64,000 nucleotides of DNA from JACTMJ01 sp039812845 (GTDB lineage Bacteria; Acidobacteriota; Terriglobia; Bryobacterales; Bryobacteraceae). Under the pieces are notes generated by a model. That model was not told where the DNA came from. It was given only the letters and a program-made list of their open reading frames with translations, and ran no database searches. The position numbers and the translations under genes were made by a program. Where the stretch lies: assembly GCA_039812845.1 (NCBI GenBank), contig JBDIBK010000005.1, forward strand, positions 1 to 64,000. The letters run 5' to 3'. This document shows, piece after piece, positions 1 through 9,541 of this stretch (position 1 is the stretch's first letter; each line of letters opens with the position of its first letter).

Positions 1-206
1 GGCGTCGCCGACGGCCGCGGCCAGAAGTAACGCGGGTCTTCGACGCCCTTGCCGATCAGCTCAGAACCGAGCAGGCGTCCATCGTGAAGGATACGGCTTC
101 CGTGCGCCTGACGCGGAAAAACGACGTAGGCAACGCCCGTGAGAAAGAGCGGGTAGATGAGCCCGCAGAGGACCGTCATTACAAGCAGTGTGCGAATCGC
201 CGTCAT
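1..206 (-). CDS. kdpC: Potassium-transporting ATPase subunit KdpC (N-terminal part)
   Basis: KdpC is the small accessory subunit of the high-affinity KdpFABC potassium pump, thought to stabilise the KdpA-KdpB complex. Only the first 68 codons are inside the window; the gene runs off the left edge. The N-terminus begins MTAIRTLL, followed by one hydrophobic membrane segment (about residues 7-28) and then the KdpC-typical stretch GSRILHDGRLLGSELIGKG and a DPRYFWPRPSA motif. Its ATG overlaps the TAA of kdpB by one base (TAATG), which implies translational coupling. Identity is firm from both motif and operon position. Any KdpDE two-component regulator would lie outside the window. Confidence 0.93.
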   Translation of the reverse strand, partial: MTAIRTLLVMTVLCGLIYPLFLTGVAYVVFPRQAHGSRILHDGRLLGSELIGKGVEDPRYFWPRPSAT

Positions 207-2269
207 TATGCCCATCCCAGAGATGAAAGAAGGATGTCGATTGCCTTGATCGCGGCAAAGGGCAATGCCACGCCACCAAGGCCGTAGATCAGCAGATGCC
301 GCTTGAGCAGCGCGGCGGCGCCCTCGGGCCGGTACTGGATGCCCCGGAGCGCGAGGGGAATCAAGGCGACGATGATCAACGCATTGAAGATCACCGCCGA
401 GAGGATGGCGCTGTGCGGAGAGGTGAGGCCCATGATATTCAGAGCTCCCAACTGCGGATAGGTGGTGGCGAAAGCGGCTGGAATGATCGCGAAGTACTTG
501 GCGATGTCGTTCGCCGTCGAGAAGGTGGTTAGCGCTCCGCGCGTCATCAGCATCTGCTTGCCAATCTGAACGATCTCAATGAGCTTCGTCGGGTTCGAAT
601 CCAGGTCCACCATATTGCCGGCTTCCTTGGCCGCCTGAGTGCCCGTGTTCATCGCCACCGCGACATCGGCCTGCGCCAGCGCCGGCGCATCGTTCGTGCC
701 GTCGCCCGTCATCGCCACCAGACGGCCTTCGGCCTGCTTCTCCCGGATGAGCTGCAGCTTGCGTTCCGGCGTCGCTTCGGCGAGGTACTCATCCACGCCG
801 GCCTCGGCGGCGATGGCGGCGGCGGTGAGCGGATTGTCGCCGGTGATCATGATGGTCTTGATGCCGGCTTCGCGCAACTCAGAGAAGCGGTCCTTGATGC
901 CGCCCTTCACGATGTCCTTGAGCTGGATCACGCCGAGGACGCTTGGACCATCCGAGACGACGAGGGGAGTTCCGCCCTGGCGGGCGACGCTCTCCGCGGC
1001 GGCGCGAACCCCGGCGGGAAAACTGCCTCCGTTCGCGGCGACGTGCTCCGCAATTGCGTCGGCCGCGCCTTTGCGGACCCGCCTGCCATCGAGGTCAACG
1101 CCGCTCATGCGGGTGCGCGCGGAAAAGGCGACAAAGCGCGCGCCCAACTGATGGAGATCCCGCTCGCGAATCTGGAATTTCTCCTTGGCGAGCACGACGA
1201 CGCTGCGGCCTTCCGGGGTTTCGTCTGCCAGCGACGCCAGTTGCGCGGCATCGGCCAACTGCTTTTCCGTTACGCCGGAGGCCGGGAGGAACGCGGTGGC
1301 CTGGCGGTTCCCTAGCGTGATGGTGCCGGTCTTATCGAGCAGAAGCACATCGACGTCGCCCGCGGCTTCCACGGCGCGGCCGGACATGGCCAGCACGTTC
1401 GCCTGCAGCATGCGGTCCATCCCGGCGATTCCGATTGCGGAGAGCAGCGCCCCGATGGTGGTGGGGATGAGGCAGACGAGGAGCGCGACCAGCACCGTGA
1501 CCGTGACGGGAACGCCTTTGCCCGCTTCCTGGACGGCGAAGATCGAGAACGGAAGCAGGGTGACGGTGGCGATCAGGAAGACGATGGTGAGGGCCGCGAG
1601 CAGAATATTGAGGGCGATCTCGTTGGGCGTCTTCTGGCGCTTTGCGCCTTCCACCATGGCAATCATGCGCTCAAGGAAACTTTCCCCGGCCTCGGCGGTG
1701 ATGCGAACGATGAGCCAATCGGAAAGGACGCGCGTTCCTCCGGTGACACTGGAGCGATCCCCGCCGCTCTCCCGAATCACGGGAGCGCTCTCGCCAGTGA
1801 TCGCGCTCTCGTCAACGGATGCCGCGCCCTCGATCACCTCGCCGTCCATGGGGATGAAATCGCCCGCCTCGACGAGGACAATGTCGCCCGTGTGCAGCGC
1901 CACGCTGGAGACGCTGCTGAAGGGTGCGCCGAAACGGGGCTCCGCCAACTTCTTCGCGATGACATCGCGGCGGCTCTTGCGCAGCGTTTCCGCCTGCGCC
2001 TTTCCGCGGCCTTCCGCCACCGCCTCCGCGAAGTTGCCGAAGAGGACGGTGAACCAGAGCCAGGCGGCGATTGCGCAGATGAAGACGGCCGGCTCCTCGC
2101 CTTCACCGCCCAATGCCTGGAGGCCGAGCACGGTTGTGAGAATGCTGCCAACGTAGACCACGAACATCACCGGGTTCCGCACCTGATGCCGAGGATCCAG
2201 TTTGCGCAGGGACTCGATCAACGCCATTCTGACAATGGCCGGTTCAAACAGCTTTCGTGGCTGATTCAT
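206..2269 (-). CDS. kdpB: Potassium-transporting P-type ATPase, ATP-binding subunit KdpB
   Basis: This is the catalytic subunit of the Kdp pump, a P-type ATPase in the inner membrane that hydrolyses ATP to drive K+ uptake through KdpA. The 687-aa protein has the usual family length. Visible signatures are TGES at residues 158-161 (actuator domain), the phosphorylation site DKTGT with Asp312, and the hinge TGDGTNDAPAL in the P domain. Hydrophobic segments lie near residues 34-80, 218-280 and at the C-terminus. It overlaps kdpA by 4 bases (ATGA) and kdpC by 1 base, so the operon is tightly coupled. Nothing looks degenerate. Confidence 0.97.
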   Translation of the reverse strand: MNQPRKLFEPAIVRMALIESLRKLDPRHQVRNPVMFVVYVGSILTTVLGLQALGGEGEEPAVFICAIAAWLWFTVLFGNFAEAVAEGRGKAQAETLRKSRRDVIAKKLAEPRFGAPFSSVSSVALHTGDIVLVEAGDFIPMDGEVIEGAASVDESAITGESAPVIRESGGDRSSVTGGTRVLSDWLIVRITAEAGESFLERMIAMVEGAKRQKTPNEIALNILLAALTIVFLIATVTLLPFSIFAVQEAGKGVPVTVTVLVALLVCLIPTTIGALLSAIGIAGMDRMLQANVLAMSGRAVEAAGDVDVLLLDKTGTITLGNRQATAFLPASGVTEKQLADAAQLASLADETPEGRSVVVLAKEKFQIRERDLHQLGARFVAFSARTRMSGVDLDGRRVRKGAADAIAEHVAANGGSFPAGVRAAAESVARQGGTPLVVSDGPSVLGVIQLKDIVKGGIKDRFSELREAGIKTIMITGDNPLTAAAIAAEAGVDEYLAEATPERKLQLIREKQAEGRLVAMTGDGTNDAPALAQADVAVAMNTGTQAAKEAGNMVDLDSNPTKLIEIVQIGKQMLMTRGALTTFSTANDIAKYFAIIPAAFATTYPQLGALNIMGLTSPHSAILSAVIFNALIIVALIPLALRGIQYRPEGAAALLKRHLLIYGLGGVALPFAAIKAIDILLSSLGWA

Positions 2270-3882
2270 TGCAGTGTCTCCACAATCGGTCCAAGAGCGA
2301 GTGCCGGAATGAAGGCGAGAGCGCCCACGACGAGCACGGCCCCGGCCAGCAGAACGACGAAGAGCGGCGTGTGCGTCGGCAGCGTGCCGGGTCCGGCGGG
2401 GACCGTCTTCTTCGCAGCGAACGAGCCCGCCATCGCGAGTATGGGCAGCGCCACCCAGTAGCGGGCCATGAGCATGGCGAAACCGCCGGTAAAGTTCACG
2501 AGCGGGTTGTCGGCTCCATAGCCGGCGAACGCGCTGCCGTTATTGTTGGCCATCGAGGAGAACGCGTAGAGGATCTCACTGAAGCCGTGCGCGCCGCGAT
2601 TCGCAAGACCGCCCACGCCCATGGGCGACACGACGGCGATGGCGGTGCCGATCAGCACGCAGGCCGGAGGAACGAGGATGGCGATGGAGGCCATCTTCAT
2701 TTCGTACGCCTCGACTTTCTTGCCGAGGTACTCCGGCGTGCGCCCGACCATGAGACCGGCCAGGAAGACGGCGACGATGGCGAACACGACCATGCCGGCC
2801 AACCCGGACCCCGCTCCTCCGAAGACCACTTCGCCAAGCTGCATGAGGAACATGGGCACAAGGCCACCGATGGGCGTGAACGAATCGTGCATGGCATTGA
2901 CCGAGCCGTTCGAGGCGGCCGTGGTGACGGCGGCCCAGATCGCCGAATTGGTTGTGCCGAAGCGCAGCTCCTTCCCCTCCAAGTTTCCTTGCTCGGCGTG
3001 CATGACGATGCCCAACAGGGGGACAAACAGGATCAACATGGCGGCCAGCAGCGCCCAACCTTGCCGCTTGTCGTTGATGAGGGTGCCAAAGGTGCAGCAA
3101 AGCGCGGCGGGGATCACGAGGATCGCCAGGCATTCCAGAAAGTTTGAAAGCGGAGTCGGGTTTTCGAAGGGGTGCGCCGAGTTGGTGTTGAAGAACCCAC
3201 CGCCATTGGTGCCGAGCTGCTTAATGGCAACCTGCGAAGCGGCCGGCCCCATCGGCAGCACCTGCTTTGCATCGGCGACCTGGGCATAGGAATCCAGGTT
3301 CTGGATCACGCCCTGCGACACGAGAAGGAACGCGAGCAGCAGGGAGAGAGGCAGCAGGATATAGAGGGTGCCGCGAACGAAATCCACCCAGTAGTTCCCG
3401 ATCTCCCGCGTGTTGCGGGAAGCGAAGCCGCGCGCCAGCGCGACGATGATCGCCATCCCGGAGGCAGCCGAGAGGAAGTTCTGCACGGTGAGGCCGAGCA
3501 TCTGCGCGAAATAGCCTAGCGTTGCTTCGCCACCGTAGTTCTGCCAGTTGGTGTTAGTGGCATAGCTCACCGCGATATTGAAGGCCGTGTGCGGCGCCAC
3601 CGGACCCATGTCTTGCGGATTCCAGGGAAGGAAGTTCTGCATCCGGAGAAGCGCGTACACAATCACCAATCCCACTGCATTGGAGGCGAGAAACGCTCCC
3701 GCATAGGTCACCCAACTCATTCGGGCCGAGGGGTCGATTCCACACAGACGGTAAATCCATCGCTCAGCCGCGAGTTCCCAGCGTCCGGTGTAGACTTTGG
3801 CCATGTAAGCCCCAAGCGGCTTGACCGTCGCTAGCAGAACGGCCAGGAACAACCCGGCTTGAAACAAGTCGTTCGAAGTCAT
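2266..3882 (-). CDS. kdpA: Potassium-transporting ATPase, channel-like subunit KdpA
   Basis: KdpA is the K+-binding, channel-like subunit of the KdpFABC complex, related to the SKT superfamily of potassium transporters. The 538-aa product has the family length and about ten hydrophobic segments. Recognisable KdpA signatures include NPQDMGP, the selectivity-type loops TNGGGFFNTNSAHPFENP and TTAASNGSVNAMHDSF, and a late NNNGSAFAGY loop. It starts with ATG inside the ATGA that ends kdpF and overlaps kdpB at its own stop. All key glycine-rich pore loops are present, so the pump should be functional. Confidence 0.97.
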   Translation of the reverse strand: MTSNDLFQAGLFLAVLLATVKPLGAYMAKVYTGRWELAAERWIYRLCGIDPSARMSWVTYAGAFLASNAVGLVIVYALLRMQNFLPWNPQDMGPVAPHTAFNIAVSYATNTNWQNYGGEATLGYFAQMLGLTVQNFLSAASGMAIIVALARGFASRNTREIGNYWVDFVRGTLYILLPLSLLLAFLLVSQGVIQNLDSYAQVADAKQVLPMGPAASQVAIKQLGTNGGGFFNTNSAHPFENPTPLSNFLECLAILVIPAALCCTFGTLINDKRQGWALLAAMLILFVPLLGIVMHAEQGNLEGKELRFGTTNSAIWAAVTTAASNGSVNAMHDSFTPIGGLVPMFLMQLGEVVFGGAGSGLAGMVVFAIVAVFLAGLMVGRTPEYLGKKVEAYEMKMASIAILVPPACVLIGTAIAVVSPMGVGGLANRGAHGFSEILYAFSSMANNNGSAFAGYGADNPLVNFTGGFAMLMARYWVALPILAMAGSFAAKKTVPAGPGTLPTHTPLFVVLLAGAVLVVGALAFIPALALGPIVETLQ

Positions 3883-3971
3883 GAGAAGATCTCCGGTTTC
3901 AGCAGGGCGACAACCAGGTAGACCAAGAGCGCCGCTGCGAGGATGCCTCCGATTACGTATAGGGTCAGCAT
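3879..3971 (-). CDS. kdpF: Potassium-transporting ATPase subunit KdpF (30 aa)
   Basis: A 30-codon ORF encodes a single hydrophobic helix. It starts MLTLYVIGGI and ends LLKPEIFS, the typical short KdpF pattern with the LKPE-F tail. KdpF is a lipid-like stabilising peptide of the KdpABC complex in the inner membrane. The stop overlaps the kdpA start by 4 bases (ATGA), and the ORF begins two bases after the stop of an upstream 27-aa ORF (TGACCATG). Such short genes are often missed by gene callers. Length, hydrophobicity, tail and position together make the assignment secure. Confidence 0.88.
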   Translation of the reverse strand: MLTLYVIGGILAAALLVYLVVALLKPEIFS

Positions 3972-3973
3972 GG

Positions 3974-4057
3974 TCAGTTACTCATGGCTCGCTTCACGAG
4001 CAGCCAGGATCCTCCAAAGAACAGCGCCACCAGGGCAAGACAAATTGCGTCGTCCAT
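3974..4057 (-). CDS. 27-aa single-helix membrane peptide leading the kdp operon
   Basis: A 27-codon ORF begins MDDAICLALV and ends VKRAMSN. It is one hydrophobic helix (about residues 4-21) with acidic residues before it and basic residues after it, the charge pattern of a single-span membrane peptide. A GGAG motif lies 10 bases before the ATG. Its stop is two bases from the kdpF start, so the two peptides are very probably co-translated. I do not recognise a named family. It could be an extra Kdp-associated peptide or a leader that sets kdpF translation. That it is translated is inference from the ribosome site, the coupling and the composition. Confidence 0.6.
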   Translation of the reverse strand: MDDAICLALVALFFGGSWLLVKRAMSN

Positions 4058-4307
4058 CAAAAGCAAACTCCGATCGGGCTGGACCGTTTCGGGCCCACCT
4101 ACTTGAAGCTTAGGAATCGCGGTGTAATTGCGGAGTTAAAGTCCGGCGGCGGGGCATAAAGATTGTGCAAAAACCGATGGGCTGGAGTGGGGTTCCGCTG
4201 GCGGGCAAGCAGGGGCGGGGACGCGCGCGGGTTTCCCTGAGCTGTGGGAAGGCGGCCGATGGATGCGGGGAAAGGGGCGGCCGCGGGGGGCGACCGCCCT
4301 GGGTGGA
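4058..4307. other. Intergenic region upstream of the kdp operon
   Basis: This 250-base gap separates the start of the kdp operon from the end of the next gene upstream, which is on the same strand. It must hold the kdp promoter, but I see no convincing -35/-10 pair and no clear operator. The part nearest kdp (about 4085-4175) is more AT-rich than the rest. No RNA structure or repeat is recognised. Confidence 0.4.
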
Positions 4308-7292
4308 TTAGGGTTTTGGCGCGTAGACGTAGCGCCGTGCGCCGGAGAGGGTTTGGAACTCTACCCAGCCCTCCTTGGGCGCAGCAGTGGCGACGGGGCC
4401 GAGGCTCTTGCCGTCAGGATCGTAGGCGATGAGCGTTCCGCCCGATGGGGCCGCGAAGCCGAGGCGTTCATTGCCGTAGAGGTCCGTCAGTTCGAGAACG
4501 TCCGGGGCTTTGCGTCTTAGAGCAACGCTGCCGGTTGCGGCGAGACCGCCGTATTGCGCATAGGTGCCTCGGCCGTCCAGGAACTCATATTCGGCGGCTC
4601 GAACATAGTCCATGCGGCGGCCTTGCAGGTTGCCCGAGACTTCGTGGAAGCCGTTCGCGGGGTTGAAGGCAAGCCAGCCGGAGGGCGGCAATTCGACGCT
4701 GGCTCCCGTGTGGTCTTTCACCCTCCAGTTGCCCGACTCCGCGCGATTCACGAAGACTTCGGTTCCATTCTCGTAGACCACGTGAAGACGGGAATCCGCG
4801 ATCTCGCCGGTGGCGTGCGCCTGGCTGGCGCTGACCAGCCGGCCATCGCGCGCGCCGTACTCGATGGTCTTTGGCCGCACGAAGGCGTACTGCTGCTGGA
4901 GCTGCTGCAGCATGTAATACGAGCGCACCATCGCCTCAATGCCAAAGGGATCGTTGATGCCGAACTCGCGCACCAGCCAGCCCATGTTTCCGTAGCCGAT
5001 GGTGGTCGCGAGAAACAGATCCACGTACTCGCGGCGCTTGGGGGATTCCCGCCATTTCGGATCAACGCCGTCGAGATAGTAGTGGGTGTAACCCATGCCG
5101 TACTCCGCATCGAGCGGATGGATTTTGCGCAGCATGAAAGCGGCATCGAGCGGGTGCTTCAGCAGATTGAGGTCTGTGTACGCCCAGCCATAGTTTCCGG
5201 ACGTGAGCCCGGCGTAGAGCCACTGGTAAGTGGCTTCGGATTGTGTGGGTCCGTAGACGCGCTGATCATTCAGCAACAACTGGCCGTAGGCGTAGAAGGT
5301 GGCCGCGAGCGTTCCCGCCCCCGGCACGCGGGCGTCAAAGTCGCAAAAGCCCCAGGGCGCAACGGCGGTGTGGACGTCCGTATAGGACATCTTGACGCCG
5401 TATTTCTCTTTGATACGCGCCGCGTAATACTCGTCGAACTCCACGGCCTTTGACGGCTTGAGCGCGTAGTTGCGCGGCCAGGCACGCTTCCATTCGCCAT
5501 CCGCGGTGCGCACCACGTGGTCAGGGTTCCAGTTCGAATTGACGGTGCAGAAATCCGTGTAATTGGTATAGACCCCTTGCAGCCAGCCCATCTCGTTCTG
5601 CGCGGCGACGTACCACTTGAGCGCGGCATCGCCCCCCTTCTGCGGGGACGCGTGCAGCTTGAGGGTATTGCTGTCGCCTTCATCGCGCCACGTTACCTCG
5701 TGGCTGTGCTGCATGATCTTATCGAGGCCGTAGGAGCGGATGCGCTTGCCTGTCTGATGATCGGATTTGAAACTTGAGAGTTCGGTCACCGTCCACAGGA
5801 CCCGCTTCCCTTCCTCCTGGCGCAACGACGGGGGATTGGCGATGGTTGGCAGCACCTCTTCGTAGGTGGGAGATGCCGTGACAAAGATGCGCTCGTAGAG
5901 GTTGTTGCGGGTGCCGTCCGTCTTGGCGAGATACCGCATGCCGCCATTGATCTCGGCGCTGTCGGAGGTCAGCTTTGGTTCCTTGGGGGTGAATGGGGCG
6001 GAGGCGTTCGTGCGATACCAATCGAACCAGATCGACGTGAACAAGGGCTTGGCGGCACTTCCCGAGAGGAGCACTCGCGGAATGGAGGCACCGCCGTAGG
6101 TGAGGTAGGGGACGCTGATCAGCCGGGGATTCACGACGCCCGCAACCTTGCCAAAGAGCAACTCAACGGCTTCGCCGCCATCGCACCATGCGTCAAGAAC
6201 GAGCGATTTCCCCCAGAGCTGGAGATGGTAATCCACGATGCGCGAGCCCATGCGGAAGCGTGTCTCCAGGACGTTCCCGTTCAGGCGGGCGCTCAGCAAC
6301 TCGCCCTGTGCCACTTCGCCTTCGGGAGCGCCGCTGAAGCGGATGCCGCCCCCCTCCATTGGGCGGAAGGGAGCGCCGCCGTTCACACGCGCGCGGATCT
6401 CGCCGAGCACGCCCTTCGCGGGACTGTACTCGTACACGACGGTGGCGTCTTTCCCCTTATAGGTGAACTCGAACTGGTTGGGCGCGGTCCGCCGGGCGGC
6501 GACCTCGTAATCGCGTTCGAAGTTCTCCGGCAGAATGGTTTCCTCGCGGGTGGGGAACGGAAGCGTTCCCGCGCCGGTATTGAGGCCCACGATCTGGCCC
6601 CGAAACGGCTTCAGGTTCCGCTTGGGCTGCGGCTGCAGATCAAGCGGCTTCAGTTCTTCGGTGTAGAAGACGAGGGAGTCACAGAAGAAGTGGCGCGGGT
6701 CTTTGTTCGAGGCTTTGGAAATCTCGATGCCGGAAAAGGCGGCGGGCCAGACGATCTCCGCGAGCGCTTTTTCCGGGACGCGGCGGTGGATGAGCCACCA
6801 CTGCTTCCACTGGATGTTGGTGAGTTGGATTCTGTGCTCTTTCGCGCGGGCGTCGGTGACGAGGATGGAGACGTCGGCCGCGGGAGTGGCGGGGTCCGGC
6901 ACCCAACTCCAACGGTTGCCGTAGCCCCAGAGGTCGATGGAATCGAAATTTCCGGGAATGGGGATGGGCTTGGGCGGACGGGCCACGACGCGGCTCTCAC
7001 CGCCGGTGCCCGAATAGACCACCTTGGCGACATGCTCGCCCCACAACTGCTGTTCGCGGCTGCGCCGCAGTTCGCCGGTTGCGCCCGCGTGCAACTCCAG
7101 CGTCCAGCCTTTCAGGTCTTCGAAGCCGACAAGGACGCGAGGGTCTTCCTCCCGCTGAACCCAGGTGAACTCATAGGGCTGCTGCCCGACCTGCTGCCAC
7201 AACTCAACCTCGTTGATCGCGGGCACGGTCTTCGGTTCTTGCGCGACAAGGGGCAAGAGAAGGGCGACAAAGGCAAACAGGATGGCTCTCAC
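4308..7292 (-). CDS. Large secreted glycosidase-like protein, function unknown
   Basis: The 994-aa product begins with a hydrophobic signal segment (RAILFAFVALLLPLVAQ). I chose the GTG at 7292 because GGAGG sits four bases before it; the frame stays open upstream, but the extra 30 residues would bury the signal peptide. The N-terminal half looks beta-rich. The C-terminal half (about residues 540-850) contains aromatic-rich stretches such as MSYTDVHTAVAPWGF and TSGNYGWAYTDLNLL, reminiscent of the barrels of large GH101-like or DUF5696-like glycosidases. That family link is only a resemblance. It follows a TonB receptor and another secreted protein on the same strand, which suggests work on a carbohydrate outside the inner membrane. 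Confidence 0.75.
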   Translation of the reverse strand: MRAILFAFVALLLPLVAQEPKTVPAINEVELWQQVGQQPYEFTWVQREEDPRVLVGFEDLKGWTLELHAGATGELRRSREQQLWGEHVAKVVYSGTGGESRVVARPPKPIPIPGNFDSIDLWGYGNRWSWVPDPATPAADVSILVTDARAKEHRIQLTNIQWKQWWLIHRRVPEKALAEIVWPAAFSGIEISKASNKDPRHFFCDSLVFYTEELKPLDLQPQPKRNLKPFRGQIVGLNTGAGTLPFPTREETILPENFERDYEVAARRTAPNQFEFTYKGKDATVVYEYSPAKGVLGEIRARVNGGAPFRPMEGGGIRFSGAPEGEVAQGELLSARLNGNVLETRFRMGSRIVDYHLQLWGKSLVLDAWCDGGEAVELLFGKVAGVVNPRLISVPYLTYGGASIPRVLLSGSAAKPLFTSIWFDWYRTNASAPFTPKEPKLTSDSAEINGGMRYLAKTDGTRNNLYERIFVTASPTYEEVLPTIANPPSLRQEEGKRVLWTVTELSSFKSDHQTGKRIRSYGLDKIMQHSHEVTWRDEGDSNTLKLHASPQKGGDAALKWYVAAQNEMGWLQGVYTNYTDFCTVNSNWNPDHVVRTADGEWKRAWPRNYALKPSKAVEFDEYYAARIKEKYGVKMSYTDVHTAVAPWGFCDFDARVPGAGTLAATFYAYGQLLLNDQRVYGPTQSEATYQWLYAGLTSGNYGWAYTDLNLLKHPLDAAFMLRKIHPLDAEYGMGYTHYYLDGVDPKWRESPKRREYVDLFLATTIGYGNMGWLVREFGINDPFGIEAMVRSYYMLQQLQQQYAFVRPKTIEYGARDGRLVSASQAHATGEIADSRLHVVYENGTEVFVNRAESGNWRVKDHTGASVELPPSGWLAFNPANGFHEVSGNLQGRRMDYVRAAEYEFLDGRGTYAQYGGLAATGSVALRRKAPDVLELTDLYGNERLGFAAPSGGTLIAYDPDGKSLGPVATAAPKEGWVEFQTLSGARRYVYAPKP

Positions 7293-7527
7293 AAATCCTC
7301 CAAGAGCAAACGCTTCGAACAGCCGGTCTGGAAACACACTACGCGCGCCGGAACCCCGAGGCGCGGGAGAGTGAATCCACATTATGCACGATGCCAGCGT
7401 TCGAGCGGGGCTGGAGATGGAGTTTTTGGGGTGAGGAAATTAGGCTGAGGTTGGGGCTGCGAATAGCAGGCGCGGACGGGGCTGCGCACTCGCCGGGATC
7501 TCACACGTCGAACGAGCTTTTCGCCAA

Positions 7528-9414
7528 TCAGGCGAGCCTTTCGTCGCTCAGGCGCACGAGGGGGACGGGCTTGCCGTCGAGCCACTCGCTGAAGGCGCGG
7601 TCCTGCTCCGCTACCGGCTTCACAGACCGATTCCCGGTGAGGCCGATCAAGCCGGAAGGGGTTCTCCACGAAACGCGGCCTTTCGAAAGCGAGCCTTCGT
7701 AAGAGATTGCCTGGCACTTGCTCTGGAACCGCTCCAAGGAGCCGGACGCGCCTTCCATCGCCAGTGAGAAAACGGCATAGGCAGCGGGGGTCTCGCTCCA
7801 GCGCACCCGCTGCGGCGTGGCGGCGCGAAGCAGGTCAATCGACAGCATCAACCGGTCACCCTCATGCTCAACGGAGAGCGCCGGTTTCTGCCGCTGGAAG
7901 GCGGCCTCCTGAACCTTGAGCCAGAGCTTCGCTCCGCCGAGGTCCATGGCGACGTGGGAATCGCCGGTGAGAATTTTCGCGCTCCTGGGCGCTCCCGCGA
8001 TGTCGAGGCAAAAGCGCAAACGGGAGGCTTCGAACTCGCCGTTCTCGATGGGGTCCAGATTCGGATGCTTGTCTCCGCCGGGCGAGCGAAAGTTCACGAG
8101 ACCCAGGACGTAGTTATCCTGCTGCACGGTGTAGAGAAGGGCGGAGGTAAAGTCGTAATCGTCCTTTAGAAAGCGCGCCTGCACGAAGCGGGCCGGACGC
8201 CGATTGCCGCCCCAGTATGCAAGGAGCGAGCGGCGCTGGATCCAGAAATCTCCCCGGTTGACGGAACCCAGACAGAGATCCGGAGCGAGCCATGTGGTGC
8301 CTTGCACAGAGCGCACGGGCGCGGAGGCCGGCAGGAAGATTTCGCGGTGCTGGCGCGGCGGACCGGCTTTCAAGAAGAGGGGCGCAACGGACTCCGGACA
8401 GCGGTAATCGTGAATGGCGGTTTCGGCGGACGGTTCGATGCGGCGAGCCTTCAGGTCGTCGAGGGAGGCGAAGGCCAAGCGGCCGCCGAGGGCTTTCTGG
8501 ATCCACAAGGGAGCGCCGATGTCGGTGGAGTAGGAGCGGCTGTGCGGACCGGCGAGCTGCCGCGTGGGCACATGCCAGTGCTTGCCGAGATGGAGCCAGG
8601 CGCGGGTGTGAATGCGGTCCACAAGCTCCAGGTCTTCCGGATCTCGCAGCGTCATCCGCATGCGCGTCAGGTTGACGATGGTGACGTTGGCGTAAGTGGG
8701 GCTGTTGTATTCCGCGAAGCTGCCGGTGAGGTCAATCGTGGCGGCGAAGCGGCGCAAGCGTTCGGCGGCGTAACGGCGAAGTTCCGCGTCGTCGAGCAAC
8801 TGGGCGGCCGCGAGGGTCACGAAACTGCCTTGGACGGCGATGTTCGTATAGGTCATCGAGACGTTGCGGCGCTGGACGGAACGGGCGGCGTGAAGGATGG
8901 CTTCGCGCACGTTGCGGCGAAGCGCGGGGGACAGGCGATTGCCATGCCGATACTCGATGAGGAGAAGCAGAGAGCCATTGAAATCCGCCCAGTTCCAATC
9001 GGCGGGGGACATCTTCGGCGCGGGCTCTTCGAGGTAATAGCCCCAGAGGCCATACCAATTGCCGCTGGGGTCCGTTTCCTGGAGAGAAAGAATTCGCTCG
9101 ATGATTCGGGTGGCACGGTTGGCGCGGGCAGCGCCGCCGGCTTCGAGGAGCAAGAGCGCGTATTCCAGCGTGTCACGGGTTGGGTGAACTTCGCGCGACC
9201 GCATGCCGGTGTGGTAGCGGTACTCGGCACCCACCTGCCGTCTCAGCATGTCCTCGCGCGGGTCGAATGCGGCATCAAGGCGTTCGACGGCGGCGGAGAT
9301 GAGCGCCGCGTCCCATTCGGCGGTCCACTTCCCGCCATCCGCGCCAAGCAGGGAGGACGCGGGGAGCAGTGCGGGCGCCGCGAGGAACTGTCCGAGATGT
9401 CGCCGTGTAAGCAT
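7528..9414 (-). CDS. Secreted all-helical (toroid-like) protein with Tat-type signal
   Basis: The 628-aa product starts at the ATG preceded by GGAGG five bases away; the frame extends upstream but without a ribosome site. The N-terminus MLTRRHLGQFLAAPALL resembles a twin-arginine signal. The next 350 residues are rich in helices, with repeated aromatic and Arg/Leu patterns, including a conserved-looking block EYNSPTYANVTIVNLTRMR and HLGKHWHVPTRQLAGPHSR. The layout of helical toroid followed by a beta-rich C-terminus is that of heparinase II/III-like or alginate-lyase-like polysaccharide enzymes. I cannot point to a diagnostic catalytic motif, so the enzyme class is a guess. It lies between the TonB receptor and the glycosidase-like gene. 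Confidence 0.75.
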   Translation of the reverse strand: MLTRRHLGQFLAAPALLPASSLLGADGGKWTAEWDAALISAAVERLDAAFDPREDMLRRQVGAEYRYHTGMRSREVHPTRDTLEYALLLLEAGGAARANRATRIIERILSLQETDPSGNWYGLWGYYLEEPAPKMSPADWNWADFNGSLLLLIEYRHGNRLSPALRRNVREAILHAARSVQRRNVSMTYTNIAVQGSFVTLAAAQLLDDAELRRYAAERLRRFAATIDLTGSFAEYNSPTYANVTIVNLTRMRMTLRDPEDLELVDRIHTRAWLHLGKHWHVPTRQLAGPHSRSYSTDIGAPLWIQKALGGRLAFASLDDLKARRIEPSAETAIHDYRCPESVAPLFLKAGPPRQHREIFLPASAPVRSVQGTTWLAPDLCLGSVNRGDFWIQRRSLLAYWGGNRRPARFVQARFLKDDYDFTSALLYTVQQDNYVLGLVNFRSPGGDKHPNLDPIENGEFEASRLRFCLDIAGAPRSAKILTGDSHVAMDLGGAKLWLKVQEAAFQRQKPALSVEHEGDRLMLSIDLLRAATPQRVRWSETPAAYAVFSLAMEGASGSLERFQSKCQAISYEGSLSKGRVSWRTPSGLIGLTGNRSVKPVAEQDRAFSEWLDGKPVPLVRLSDERLA

Positions 9415-9541
9415 CAGAACCTCCGCGAGAACGCCCCAGGGGCGCATTGGCCGGGGAAACGGCCCGTGTTGAGAAGGGAGAGAGAAGGGGTCCCCGCGCC
9501 GAAGCCCGGTTGACGCCAAACCCTCCTGCGGGAAGAGCAAT

